Positions 8,070 to 14,737 are shown, numbered from the stretch's first letter. The stretch: 64,000 nt of DNA from Sphingomonas sp. IC-11 (GCF_021043365.1 NZ_JAJNDU010000001.1:704068-768067); one strand, 5' to 3'. The notes: generated by a model not told the origin, from the letters alone. Numbers and translations: made by a program.

Positions 8070-8936
8070 ATGTTCAGGCGATGCGCCTTTCTGCTGCCTG
8101 CTGCCCTCATCGGTATGGCGGCCGCCCCACAGGCGGACGATCCGTTGACACGGCCGCTGGCGGTGGAGCGAGAGCCGACATGGCTGGCGCCGCGTCCGCC
8201 GGTCCGAGTGATCGGCAATACTTATCTTGTTGGCTTTGGTGGGCTGAGCGTTGCGCTGATCGACACTGGCGAAGGGCTGATCCTGATCGACGGTGCCTTG
8301 CCGCAGGCGGTGCCGGCGATCCTCGCCAATGTGCGAGCGCTCGGCTTTGTCCCGCGCGACATCAAATATATCCTTAGTACCGAGCCGCACTTCGATCATG
8401 CCGGCGGGGTCGCCGCGCTTGCGCGGGACACCGGCGCGACGGTCGTCGCCAGCGAACGTGGGGCGCAAGGGCTGCGGACCGGGCGCCTCGCTCAAGATGA
8501 TCCGCAGCTTGGTTATGACGGCCGCTTTCCGGCCGTGGAAAGGGTACGGGTCATTCGCGATCGCGAGGTGCTGCGGCTGGGCAGGACGGGGGTCACGGCC
8601 GTCGCCACCCCGGGGCATACGCCGGGAAGCATGAGTTGGAGTTGGCAATCATGCGATGCGGGCGAGTGCAAGAGCGTCGTCTTCGCGTCCAGCCTCAACC
8701 CGGTCTCGGCGGACGGCTATCGGTACACATCGGCCCCCGGCAAAACTGTGGTGGCAGCTTTTCGGCACAGCCACCAAGTGATGCGGACGATCCCCTGCGA
8801 TATCCTGATCAGCGCCCATGCCGATCAGAATGGCGCGACGGAGCGGTTTCTGACCGCCCCTGGCGCTTGCCGGGCCTATGCAGAGGCGTCGGAGCGCGCG
8901 CTGGCCAAAAGATTGCAGGAGGAAGGGGCGAAATAG
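8070..8936 (+). CDS. Subclass B3 metallo-beta-lactamase with Glu at BBL position 116 (B3-E type)
   Basis: A 288-residue periplasmic metallo-hydrolase with a signal peptide (cleavage probably near residue 22, after MAAAPQA). The metal-binding box reads TEPHFDHAGG where most B3 enzymes have SHxHxDHxGG, so the first zinc ligand, usually His, is Glu (residue 105), followed by H107, D109 and H110. The other ligands are in place: H183 in TPGHTPGSMSW and H250 in ISAHADQNG. Glu-116 B3 enzymes are known as a small group, with SIE-1 of Sphingobium indicum as the characterised example. A strong AAAGGAG lies 8 nt before the ATG. It would hydrolyse beta-lactams; the spectrum cannot be read from sequence. 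Confidence 0.9.
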   Translation: MFRRCAFLLPAALIGMAAAPQADDPLTRPLAVEREPTWLAPRPPVRVIGNTYLVGFGGLSVALIDTGEGLILIDGALPQAVPAILANVRALGFVPRDIKYILSTEPHFDHAGGVAALARDTGATVVASERGAQGLRTGRLAQDDPQLGYDGRFPAVERVRVIRDREVLRLGRTGVTAVATPGHTPGSMSWSWQSCDAGECKSVVFASSLNPVSADGYRYTSAPGKTVVAAFRHSHQVMRTIPCDILISAHADQNGATERFLTAPGACRAYAEASERALAKRLQEEGAK

Positions 8937-8999
8937 GGCAGGGCATTATTCCTGCCGAAGCGCGGGCTGCTGCTGAACCGCTGGCCCGCGGCGGCTGCC

Positions 9000-9416
9000 T
9001 TAGAGGTAGCGGGCGGCTGTCTCGCGGATCAGGGTGATCATGTTGGGAATGCCCTGGGTCCGGTTCGAACTGAGCTGGTTCTTGAGGTCGAACGGGGCAA
9101 GCGCTTCTGCGATATCCGTTCCCGCAATCTCAGCGGGCGCACGATCCTGCACTGTTTTCAGGACCAAGGCGATGATGCCCTTGGTGATGGCGGCGTTGCT
9201 GTCCGCGAGAAAGTGAAGGGTTCCGTCCTCACTGCGGGTTGGATAGACCCATACGGAAGCGGAGCAGCCGCGCACCAGCGTCGCGTCGGTCTTCAGCGCG
9301 TCCGGCATCGGCTCCAGTGCGCGACCGAGATCGATGAGGAGACGATAACGATCGTCGGCGTCGAGGAACTCATATTCATCGCGGATATCGGCGAGATCGG
9401 GCGAGGGCTCTGGCAT
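9000..9416 (-). CDS. sufE: SufE-family cysteine desulfurase sulfur acceptor
   Basis: A 138-residue SufE protein. It takes persulfide sulfur from the cysteine desulfurase SufS and hands it to the SufBCD scaffold for Fe-S cluster assembly. The active-site Cys lies in LVRGCSASVWV, and the fold markers DDRYRLLIDLGR and GIIALVLKTV are as expected. The C-terminal QLSSNRTQGIPNMITLIRE is characteristic of the family. No other suf genes are in the window. It converges with the metallo-beta-lactamase. Confidence 0.93.
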   Translation of the reverse strand: MPEPSPDLADIRDEYEFLDADDRYRLLIDLGRALEPMPDALKTDATLVRGCSASVWVYPTRSEDGTLHFLADSNAAITKGIIALVLKTVQDRAPAEIAGTDIAEALAPFDLKNQLSSNRTQGIPNMITLIRETAARYL

Positions 9417-9477
9417 CGCTGTTGCGACTAGCCCCTCGCCGGGAAGGCGGCAACCAGATGGAGCACAGAGGGGAGGA

Positions 9478-9717
9478 TCAAAGGTCCACCCCGGCTGCGA
9501 TCGCCTCCAACTTGCGGATGCGCTCGCGAAGGTCTGCGATTTCGATGCGGGCGCTGGCGCTGGTCGGTGCAGGCGTACGGGCGTCGGCGTCCTGGCGGAG
9601 TTCCTGCTCCTTCAGGCGGAGCCAGCCGCGCCAGCCGGCGAGGCTAGCCGAGATCAGCATCGCCAGTCCCGCAAGAGCGGCTGTTGCCATGATCAGGTAG
9701 AAGCTCGGGTCGGACAT
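9478..9717 (-). CDS. Small single-span membrane protein at the end of the Psp array
   Basis: A 79-residue protein with one N-terminal membrane segment (about residues 6-28), a basic stop (GWRGWLRLKEQELRQ), then a charged stretch that is probably a coiled coil, ending IADLRERIRKLEAI. It keeps the L-x-x-R-I-x-x-L-E part of the tail motif found in the other small proteins of this locus but lacks the following TD...EIExLR segment. A GGGAG lies upstream of the ATG. It is 22 nt downstream of the next array gene on the same strand. The function is unknown; PspB-like character is inferred from topology and neighbours. Confidence 0.72.
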   Translation of the reverse strand: MSDPSFYLIMATAALAGLAMLISASLAGWRGWLRLKEQELRQDADARTPAPTSASARIEIADLRERIRKLEAIAAGVDL

Positions 9718-9739
9718 GATGTCTGCTCCCTTGTTCGAC

Positions 9740-9985
9740 TTAGCGACCGCGCAGTTCCTCGATCTGACGGCTCAGATCGACGCTGCCGTGATTGTCGGTG
9801 ATGACGCGCTCCAGGACGGCAATGCGCTCCTTGAGCTGCCGGATCTCGTCCCGGTTCGCGATCAGTTCGGCGGGCGGCTGCCCCTCATCCAAGCGAGCCA
9901 TCGCACGATATCTCTCCTTTGAGGTGCGAGCGATTGCGGTGATCAAGACAATCGCGATCACCATGAAGGCGACAGACCAGGGCAT
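9740..9985 (-). CDS. PspB-like small membrane protein, array member
   Basis: An 81-residue protein: one membrane helix near the N-terminus (about residues 3-20), a basic/acidic linker, then a coiled-coil-like C-terminus reading RIAVLERVITD...SRQIEELRGR. This tail is shared with three neighbouring proteins. The ATG at 9985 follows a GTG one codon upstream. Topology matches PspB, which has one span and a cytoplasmic coiled coil that contacts PspC/PspA in E. coli. No specific function can be assigned beyond likely membership of the phage-shock system. Confidence 0.75.
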   Translation of the reverse strand: MPWSVAFMVIAIVLITAIARTSKERYRAMARLDEGQPPAELIANRDEIRQLKERIAVLERVITDNHGSVDLSRQIEELRGR

Positions 9986-10011
9986 CACGCTATTCCTTTA
10001 TCCAGGTGATT

Positions 10012-10299
10012 TCAGTTCGGGCGGTCGGAAATGGCCGGCACATCACGCAGGCTTTCGATCTGGTCCGCGATGGAGATGCCCTTGTCGGTGACGATCCGTT
10101 CGAGCACCCGTACCCGCTGCTCCAGCCGCTCGGTGTGAGCAGCATATTGTGCCGCCTTTTCTGCCGTCTGCGCGGTGAGCGCCTCCGCCATGCGTTCCTT
10201 GTGCTTAAGCCAGCGCTGGAACATGTTGCTGCCGATCCCGAGGATCACGGGCAATCCGACAACGATCATGAAGAAGGTGAGAAAGACCCAGGGCTGCAT
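10012..10299 (-). CDS. PspB-like small membrane protein, array member
   Basis: A 95-residue protein with a membrane segment at residues ~4-22 (VFLTFFMIVVGLPVILGIG), a basic K/R cluster (RWLKHKERM), then a long predicted coiled coil ending LEQRVRVLERIVTD...DQIESLRD. The frame stays open far upstream, but that part lies over the neighbouring gene in another frame; the ATG at 10299 has GAGG upstream and matches the start pattern of its paralogues. It has a Gly-Leu-Pro in the membrane helix, as does the PspB at 11360. The role is unknown beyond Psp-type topology. Confidence 0.75.
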   Translation of the reverse strand: MQPWVFLTFFMIVVGLPVILGIGSNMFQRWLKHKERMAEALTAQTAEKAAQYAAHTERLEQRVRVLERIVTDKGISIADQIESLRDVPAISDRPN

Positions 10300-10310
10300 G
10301 ATGTCGCTCC

Positions 10311-10640
10311 TCAGTTCGCGCGGGTGCGCAGCTGCTCGATTTCCTGCGCCACCATGTGGCCGCTGTCGGTGACGATCCGCTCCACGTTCTGGAGCCGGTC
10401 CTTGATCGCGCCCAGCTCTGCGCGAAGCTGGCCGTTCTCCTGAGTCAGCAGCTTGACCCGCTCGATCGTCTCGTCGTCCCGCTTGGGGTAGAGCGCCTGG
10501 CCCCACTGGCCGTCCAGAGGATAGCCATTGCGGATGCGCATCCAGGTCGTGGCAACCCAGCCGACCATCGCGGCGATGCCAACGGTGGCGATCACCGGCG
10601 CGAGAGCGGAGAACATCTGGATCTTTTCGGCCGCAGTCAT
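10311..10640 (-). CDS. PspB-like small membrane protein, array member
   Basis: A 109-residue protein. After a short polar start comes one membrane helix (about residues 10-32, including IATVGIAAMVGWVATTW), then a periplasm/cytoplasm linker with the phrase RIRNGYPLDGQWG. That phrase is similar to RAKHGYSISDDWG in the next gene, so the two are close paralogues. The C-terminal coiled coil ends RLQNVERIVTD...AQEIEQLRTRAN. The phrase after the helix (hydrophobic-R-x-x-x-GY-x-x-x-x-x-WG) is a second shared signature of this pair. The function is unknown. Confidence 0.77.
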   Translation of the reverse strand: MTAAEKIQMFSALAPVIATVGIAAMVGWVATTWMRIRNGYPLDGQWGQALYPKRDDETIERVKLLTQENGQLRAELGAIKDRLQNVERIVTDSGHMVAQEIEQLRTRAN

Positions 10641-10654
10641 GGCAATCGCTCCTT

Positions 10655-10954
10655 TCAGCGGGTGCGCAGTTGATCGATTTCGTGGGCGGTGCGGACGGCC
10701 GGGTCGGTGGCGATCCGCTCAAGGACGGCGATGCGTTCCTCCAGCCTGCTGACCATGCCGGCGAGGCGTTCGTTCTCACCCGTCAGCAACTCGACCTTTC
10801 GGGTCGCTTCCGGTGTATCCTTGCCGATGTTGCGGCCCCAATCGTCGCTGATCGAATAGCCGTGTTTGGCGCGGATCCAGTTGTTGATCAGCCAGGCTCC
10901 CGTGGCGATCAGGACGATCGCCAGCACGAAGAACGGTCCTCCGACATCCATCAT
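10655..10954 (-). CDS. PspB-like small membrane protein, array member
   Basis: A 99-residue paralogue of the preceding array gene. It has one membrane helix (residues ~7-25), then WIRAKHGYSISDDWGRNIG, a segment rich in charged residues (EATRKVELLTGENERL) and a tail reading RLEERIAVLERIATD...AHEIDQLRTR. The E-L-L-T-G/Q-E-N-x-x-L phrase is also shared with its neighbour (VKLLTQENGQL). It lies 22 nt after pspC. The strong similarity over the whole soluble part indicates tandem duplication. Confidence 0.77.
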   Translation of the reverse strand: MMDVGGPFFVLAIVLIATGAWLINNWIRAKHGYSISDDWGRNIGKDTPEATRKVELLTGENERLAGMVSRLEERIAVLERIATDPAVRTAHEIDQLRTR

Positions 10955-10976
10955 CCGTCTCCTCAGGCGTTGGCGC

Positions 10977-11360
10977 TCAGCGCAGGCGCTCGATTTCTTC
11001 CGCCAGTTGCGTGTTGCGGCTGGTGTAGTGAGTTTCGATGTCGGCCAGGCGACGGTCGAGCTCCCGGAACTTGGAGCGGACCTCTGCCGTGGTGCGCTTC
11101 GGATTGGAGCGCACGCCCTGCCAGAACTTCGCGTCCTCAGGCGATCCGTAGAGGTTTGCCGGGCGATCCTGTGCCATCCATCCGATCAGGAGATAGGCGA
11201 TCAGCGTCCATGGGAAGCCGCCGGCGAGGGTCAGGAGGATCATGGCGATCCGCACCCAGAGTACCTCGATCCCGGTATAGTCGGCGATCCCGGCGCAGAC
11301 GCCCTTCCACTTGCGCTCCTGCCGATTGAGGTAGAATTTCGTTCGGCTGTTGTCGGCCAT
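10977..11360 (-). CDS. pspC: Phage shock protein C (PspC domain)
   Basis: A 127-residue PspC. The family core KFYLNRQERKWKGVCAGIADYTGIEVLWVRI is followed by a membrane span (AMILLTLAGGFPWTLIAYLLIGW). The C-terminal half is a charged extension ending TQLAEEIERLR, a tail echoed by the small array proteins. In E. coli, PspB and PspC sense inner-membrane stress and draw PspA away from PspF. Its ATG overlaps the pspB stop by one base (TGATG), and the last pspB codons (AGGAGGAAC) double as its Shine-Dalgarno, so B and C should be made in fixed ratio. Confidence 0.92.
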   Translation of the reverse strand: MADNSRTKFYLNRQERKWKGVCAGIADYTGIEVLWVRIAMILLTLAGGFPWTLIAYLLIGWMAQDRPANLYGSPEDAKFWQGVRSNPKRTTAEVRSKFRELDRRLADIETHYTSRNTQLAEEIERLR

Positions 11361-11647
11361 CAGTTCCTCCTCAGGTTCCGGTCTTCGAGCCGGTAATCGG
11401 GTTGCGAGCGGTAGTCGGCGATGCCCGGGCGGAAGTCTGGATTGTCCGCGGCGACGATGCGTTCCACGGTGTTGACCCGGTCTTCCAACCGCTTCGCCAG
11501 CGAGTGAAGCTCATCGAGCAGCGCTTCGTCCTCGGTGGTCATGGCGCCGGGCGCCTGCTTCCACTTCGTCACATAGTGCATGATCAGCCAGGGCAGCCCG
11601 ATGAAGAGCATGCCCACGACGAACACTGGTACGAGCACGTCTTCCAT
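11360..11647 (-). CDS. pspB: Phage shock protein B (PspB)
   Basis: A 95-residue PspB. It has one N-terminal membrane helix (VPVFVVGMLFIGLPWLIMHYVTKW), the PspB-like acidic stretch TEDEALLDELHSLAKRLEDRVNTVERIV, and a polar C-terminus. With PspC it forms the membrane sensor of the Psp response. It begins one base after the pspA stop and overlaps pspC by one base, so pspABC is a single tightly coupled unit. The sequence VNTVERIVA is the ancestral-looking version of the LERIVTD motif in the downstream array. Confidence 0.9.
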   Translation of the reverse strand: MEDVLVPVFVVGMLFIGLPWLIMHYVTKWKQAPGAMTTEDEALLDELHSLAKRLEDRVNTVERIVAADNPDFRPGIADYRSQPDYRLEDRNLRRN

Positions 11648-11648
11648 C

Positions 11649-12317
11649 TCAATTGTCCTTGTTCAGGCGAGCCTTCAGCGCGGCCAGCTCGGCATCGATC
11701 TTGTCGGCGGCCTTGAGTTCGGCGATCTCCTCGTCGAGGCTCTTGGGCAGGGCACCCAGCCCAAGGGCGTCGGCGCGTCCCTCCGCCTCGTCCACCTTGC
11801 GTTCCAGCATCTCGAAGCGGCTGAAGGCGTCGTGGGTGCGTGGGCCATTCCACATCTCCCGCAGGCGGGAGCGGTTGTTGGCGCTCTCCAGCCGGGTGGC
11901 GATGTTGTTCTGGCGGGTGCGCGCCTCACGCAGCTTGTTCTGCAGCTTGGCGATGTCCTCTTCGGAGCCGCGGAGCGTGTCGTCGAGCACCGCCACTTCG
12001 GCGCGAAGCTGCTCGATCATGTCCGTCGCCTTCTGACGCTCCATCAGTGCTGCCTTGGCGAGATCTTCGCGATCCTTGGACAAGGCGAGTTCCGCCTTTT
12101 CTGTCCAGTTCGCCTCGATCTCCGAAAGCTTGTTCATGTGGCGCCGCATCTCCTTGATGTCGGCGATCGTCCGTGCAGCGGAGGCGCGCACCTCGACGAG
12201 CGTCTCTTCCATCTCCAGGATGATCATCCGGATCATCTTGGCTGGATCTTCTGCCTTTTCGAGCAGCTCTGCCATGTTGGCGGCGACGATGTCGCGGGTG
12301 CGGGAAAAGATGCCCAT
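11649..12317 (-). CDS. pspA: Phage shock protein A (PspA/IM30 family)
   Basis: A 222-residue PspA, almost all helical. The start MGIFSRTRDIVAANMAELLEKAEDPAKMIRMIILEMEE is the membrane-binding amphipathic helix plus the first long helix, and the family hallmark EDP is present. PspA coats stressed inner membranes and, when free, binds and inhibits PspF. The ATG at 12317 has AGGAG upstream; a TTG one codon before it is less likely. A 12-bp GC hairpin lies between it and the preceding 43-residue ORF. The length is typical of the family. Confidence 0.96.
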   Translation of the reverse strand: MGIFSRTRDIVAANMAELLEKAEDPAKMIRMIILEMEETLVEVRASAARTIADIKEMRRHMNKLSEIEANWTEKAELALSKDREDLAKAALMERQKATDMIEQLRAEVAVLDDTLRGSEEDIAKLQNKLREARTRQNNIATRLESANNRSRLREMWNGPRTHDAFSRFEMLERKVDEAEGRADALGLGALPKSLDEEIAELKAADKIDAELAALKARLNKDN

Positions 12318-12352
12318 CAACGAAACTCCTGGTGATGCCCTTTTATAGGCTT

Positions 12353-12391
12353 GCCGCCGGGGCGAAGCGAGGGAAGACCCGCCCCGGCGGC
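12353..12391 (-). promoter_or_regulatory. Intercistronic 12-bp GC hairpin upstream of pspA
   Basis: Bases 12353-12364 and 12380-12391 are perfectly complementary (12 bp, nearly all G-C) around a 15-nt loop. The stem lies between the 43-residue ORF and pspA on the transcribed strand. It is followed by AAGCC rather than a U-run, so it does not look like an intrinsic terminator. It may set mRNA stability or processing within the operon, which is an inference. Confidence 0.5.
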
Positions 12392-12396
12392 GCCGT

Positions 12397-12528
12397 TCAC
12401 GCCACCGCGCGAACGATGGGGGCCGCGCCCCCGGCCGGACCGACGGCGCCGATCACCATGGTGGTGCTGAACACGACGGCGAAGGCGATGGCGGCAAGGC
12501 TGCGGCCGAGGTTTGCGAACTGGGTCAT
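12397..12528 (-). CDS. Small 43-residue membrane protein, first gene of the psp operon
   Basis: A short ORF reading MTQFANLGRSLAAIAFAVVF at its start, then a hydrophobic helix (about residues 10-30) and a Gly/Ala/Pro-rich end. It has a clear Shine-Dalgarno (AAGGAGA, 7 nt before ATG). It sits between the putative sigma-54 promoter at 12592-12608 and pspA, so it would be the first protein made from the induced transcript. It could be a single-span membrane protein or a cleaved signal peptide. I do not recognise a named family; the location argues for a Psp role. Confidence 0.62.
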   Translation of the reverse strand: MTQFANLGRSLAAIAFAVVFSTTMVIGAVGPAGGAAPIVRAVA

Positions 12529-12591
12529 GGCGGATCTCCTTGCTGAACCTGGTGTCTTTTTCACCGCTCTCGGCGGTTATGCCGACTGCTT

Positions 12592-12608
12592 TGCAGGGGC
12601 CGTGCCAA
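12592..12608 (-). promoter_or_regulatory. Sigma-54 (-24/-12) promoter for the psp operon
   Basis: On the minus strand the sequence is TTGGCACGGCCCCTGCA, matching the -24 box (TGGCACG) exactly and the -12 box (TTGC) as CTGC with standard spacing. It is about 65 bp before the 43-residue ORF and points towards pspA. PspF, encoded divergently, is a sigma-54 activator, so a promoter of this class is expected here. A near-match to an IHF site (12669-12681) lies between it and the putative PspF sites. Confidence 0.8.
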
Positions 12609-12744
12609 TTGTTGTCGCGCTAACCGCGGCGGCGCAGATTGCGGCGCGAAAAATGAATAGTGCAGTTAAATCAATATGATGGGGCTCGCCGTGTGACCTG
12701 CCCCGATTGGGCGCCTGTGATTTGTAAGAGTCAAACACGTATTG

Positions 12745-12775
12745 CCAAGCATTGGTGAGATGCGCCAAAGCTTGG
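12745..12775. promoter_or_regulatory. Putative paired PspF enhancer sites (UAS)
   Basis: Two 11-bp palindromes of the form CCAA-N3-TTGG (12745-12755 and 12765-12775) have centres 20 bp apart, so they lie on the same helix face. They are about 140-170 bp upstream of the sigma-54 promoter and only 20 bp before the pspF start. In E. coli, PspF binds two sites in the equivalent gap and represses its own gene from there. Assignment to PspF is inferred from position and symmetry. Confidence 0.62.
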
Positions 12776-12794
12776 GTGAACAGGGCGGCGGGCG

Positions 12795-13850
12795 ATGGCA
12801 GAGCGGACAAGTCAGGTAATCGGCCAGTCAGGGGCATTCCTCGATGCCTTGGAGCGCGCCAGCCGTGCGGCCGCACTCGACCGGCCAGTACTGGTGATCG
12901 GGGAGCGCGGGACCGGCAAGGAACTGGTGGCCGAGCGCCTGCACCGTCTTAGCCCGCGATGGGACCAGCCGCTTGTCGTGATGAACTGCGCCGCTTTGCC
13001 AGAGACGCTGATCGAAGCGGAACTGTTCGGCCACGAGTCGGGCGCATTTACCGGCGCGACCAAGGCGCGGGTGGGCCGCTTCGAGGAAGCGGACGGGGGA
13101 ACGCTGTTCCTCGACGAGCTGGGCACGCTTTCGATGGGCGCGCAGGAGCGGCTGCTGCGCGCGGTCGAATATGGTGAGGTGACGCGCATCGGTGCGTCGC
13201 GCCCGATACGTGTTGATGTGCGCATCGTCGCGGCAACCAACGAGCATTTGCCCGACAAGGTCGATCGGAATGAATTTCGTGCCGACTTGCTGGATCGCCT
13301 GTCGTTCGAGGTGGTGACGCTGCCGCCGCTTCGCGCGCGCAAGAGCGACATCCTTATCCTGGCCGATCACTTCGGACGCCGGATGGCGGCGGAAATGGGC
13401 TGGGAACGCTGGCACGGCTTTTCACCAGCGGCGCAGGAGGCGCTGCGTGAATATCGCTGGCCCGGCAACGTGCGCGAGTTGCGAAATGTCGTGGAGCGCG
13501 CCGTCTACCGTTGGGAACGCGACGGACCGATCGAGGCGATCGAGTTTGATCCGTTCCAGTCACCCTATCGCCCCGGCAACAGCGCTGCGCCCCAGCAGCA
13601 GCAGCCGGCGCCCGCGATGCCGCGGCCACCCCAGCCCGCGCCCACCAGCGACGGCGATGAGGTGGCGGCCTGCGACGTTGGGCCATCCGACTTCAAGAGC
13701 AGGGTCGCCCTGTTCGAAAAAGAGCTGCTTTCGCGCGCGCTGGCGGAGAACCGGTTCAATCAGCGCGCGACCGCTGACGCTTTGGGGCTCAGCTATGACC
13801 AGCTTCGCCACGCGCTTCGCCGCCATGACCTGATCGGAGCGGTTGCGTAA
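12795..13850 (+). CDS. pspF: Sigma-54-dependent psp operon activator PspF
   Basis: A 351-residue bacterial enhancer-binding protein without an N-terminal sensor domain, as in PspF. AAA+ motifs are in order: Walker A GERGTGKEL, the sigma-54-contacting GAFTGA loop, Walker B TLFLDELG, and the Arg-finger region around FRADLLDRLSFEVVTLPPL. A Pro/Gln-rich linker (about residues 265-300) leads to a Fis-type helix-turn-helix ending RALAENRFNQRATADALGLS. It is divergent from the psp operon, as in E. coli, where PspA inhibits it directly. Confidence 0.95.
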   Translation: MAERTSQVIGQSGAFLDALERASRAAALDRPVLVIGERGTGKELVAERLHRLSPRWDQPLVVMNCAALPETLIEAELFGHESGAFTGATKARVGRFEEADGGTLFLDELGTLSMGAQERLLRAVEYGEVTRIGASRPIRVDVRIVAATNEHLPDKVDRNEFRADLLDRLSFEVVTLPPLRARKSDILILADHFGRRMAAEMGWERWHGFSPAAQEALREYRWPGNVRELRNVVERAVYRWERDGPIEAIEFDPFQSPYRPGNSAAPQQQQPAPAMPRPPQPAPTSDGDEVAACDVGPSDFKSRVALFEKELLSRALAENRFNQRATADALGLSYDQLRHALRRHDLIGAVA

Positions 13851-13916
13851 CGAGGCGGGCGGAGCCATTTGGGTGGCGTCGCGTTCCCTTGCGCAACCCC
13901 GAAAAGGAGGATTTCC

Positions 13917-14525
13917 ATGGCATTTGAACTTCCGCCGCTGCCGTACGACTACGACGCGCTCGAGCCGGTTATCTCCAAGGAGACGATGACCTTCCACCAC
14001 GACAAGCATCACGCAGCCTATACCGCGAAGCTGAACGAGGGCGTGGCCGCCGATCCGAAGCTGGAGGGCAAGTCGATCGAGGAGATCATGGGCATGATCT
14101 CGTCGCTGCCGCCGCTCGTGCGCAACAACGGCGGTGGATATTGGAACCACGACTTCTTCTGGAAGATCATGACCAGCCCGTCCAAGAGCGGTCAGCCGAC
14201 CGGCGCGCTGAAGGACGCGATCGATGCCTATGGCGGCCTCGACAAGCTCAAGGAAGATTTCAACACCAAGGGTGCGGGCCAGTTCGGCTCCGGCTGGGCC
14301 TGGGTCATCAAGGATTCGTCAGGCGCGCTGAAGGTCACCTCGACGCCGAACCAGGACAATCCGCTGATGGACGATGCCAAGGAGAAGGGCACGCCGATCC
14401 TGGGCAATGACGTGTGGGAGCACGCTTATTACCTCACCTACAAGAACGATCGCCCCGGCTACCTGAAGGCTTGGTGGGATCTGGTGAACTGGGAAGAGGC
14501 CGGCCGTCGCTTCGACGCTGCCTGA
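13917..14525 (+). CDS. sodB: Superoxide dismutase, Fe/Mn family
   Basis: A 202-residue cytoplasmic superoxide dismutase. Metal ligands of the family are visible: His in TFHHDKHHAAY, His in YWNHDFFW, and Asp plus His in the segment ending DVWEHAYYLTYKNDR. The C-terminal domain is iron-type in appearance (GAGQFGSGWAWV), but Fe versus Mn use cannot be settled by eye. An AAGGAGG Shine-Dalgarno precedes the ATG at 13917, and a strong hairpin terminator follows. It converts superoxide to peroxide and oxygen. Confidence 0.96.
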   Translation: MAFELPPLPYDYDALEPVISKETMTFHHDKHHAAYTAKLNEGVAADPKLEGKSIEEIMGMISSLPPLVRNNGGGYWNHDFFWKIMTSPSKSGQPTGALKDAIDAYGGLDKLKEDFNTKGAGQFGSGWAWVIKDSSGALKVTSTPNQDNPLMDDAKEKGTPILGNDVWEHAYYLTYKNDRPGYLKAWWDLVNWEEAGRRFDAA

Positions 14526-14552
14526 TTTTGTCTGCCGCCCTGCGCGGGAGAG

Positions 14553-14587
14553 AAGGGGGCGGGCCCGAGCGGGCCTGCCCCCTTTTT
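14553..14587 (+). terminator. Intrinsic terminator after sodB
   Basis: A GC-rich stem (AGGGGGC with an inner GGGCCC arm, and the complementary GGGCC/GCCCCCT) is followed directly by a run of T. It starts 27 nt after the sodB stop. Confidence 0.85.
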
Positions 14588-14646
14588 CGTGGCGAGCAAA
14601 TGGGCAGTGTGCGCGTACGCCTGCGCCGGCTTGGGGAAGGAAGCGA

Positions 14647-14737
14647 CGTCATGCTGAACTTGCGCCAGCATCGGTTGCTTCAGGGGCGAGGCTGTAGCTT
14701 GCGGAAGTACGGACCCTGAAACGAGTTCAGGATGACG
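14647..14737. repeat. Intergenic inverted-repeat element of sphingomonad type
   Basis: The outer arms CGTCATGCTGAACTTG (14647-14662) and CGAGTTCAGGATGACG (about 14722-14737) are inverted copies with two mismatches. The phrases GCTGAACTTG...CAGCATC and GGACCCTGAAACGAGTTCAG recur in non-coding DNA of many sphingomonad genomes as I remember them. This could not be checked here. It lies between sodB and tRNA-Asn; a second hairpin (14759-14789) follows it. No gene is supported between 14588 and 14829. Confidence 0.5.

Noticed and set aside
10012..10779. A 255-residue protein covering three of the small Psp-array genes
   Set aside because: Only the last 95 residues have the membrane helix and tail motif; the first part is another frame of the neighbouring genes.
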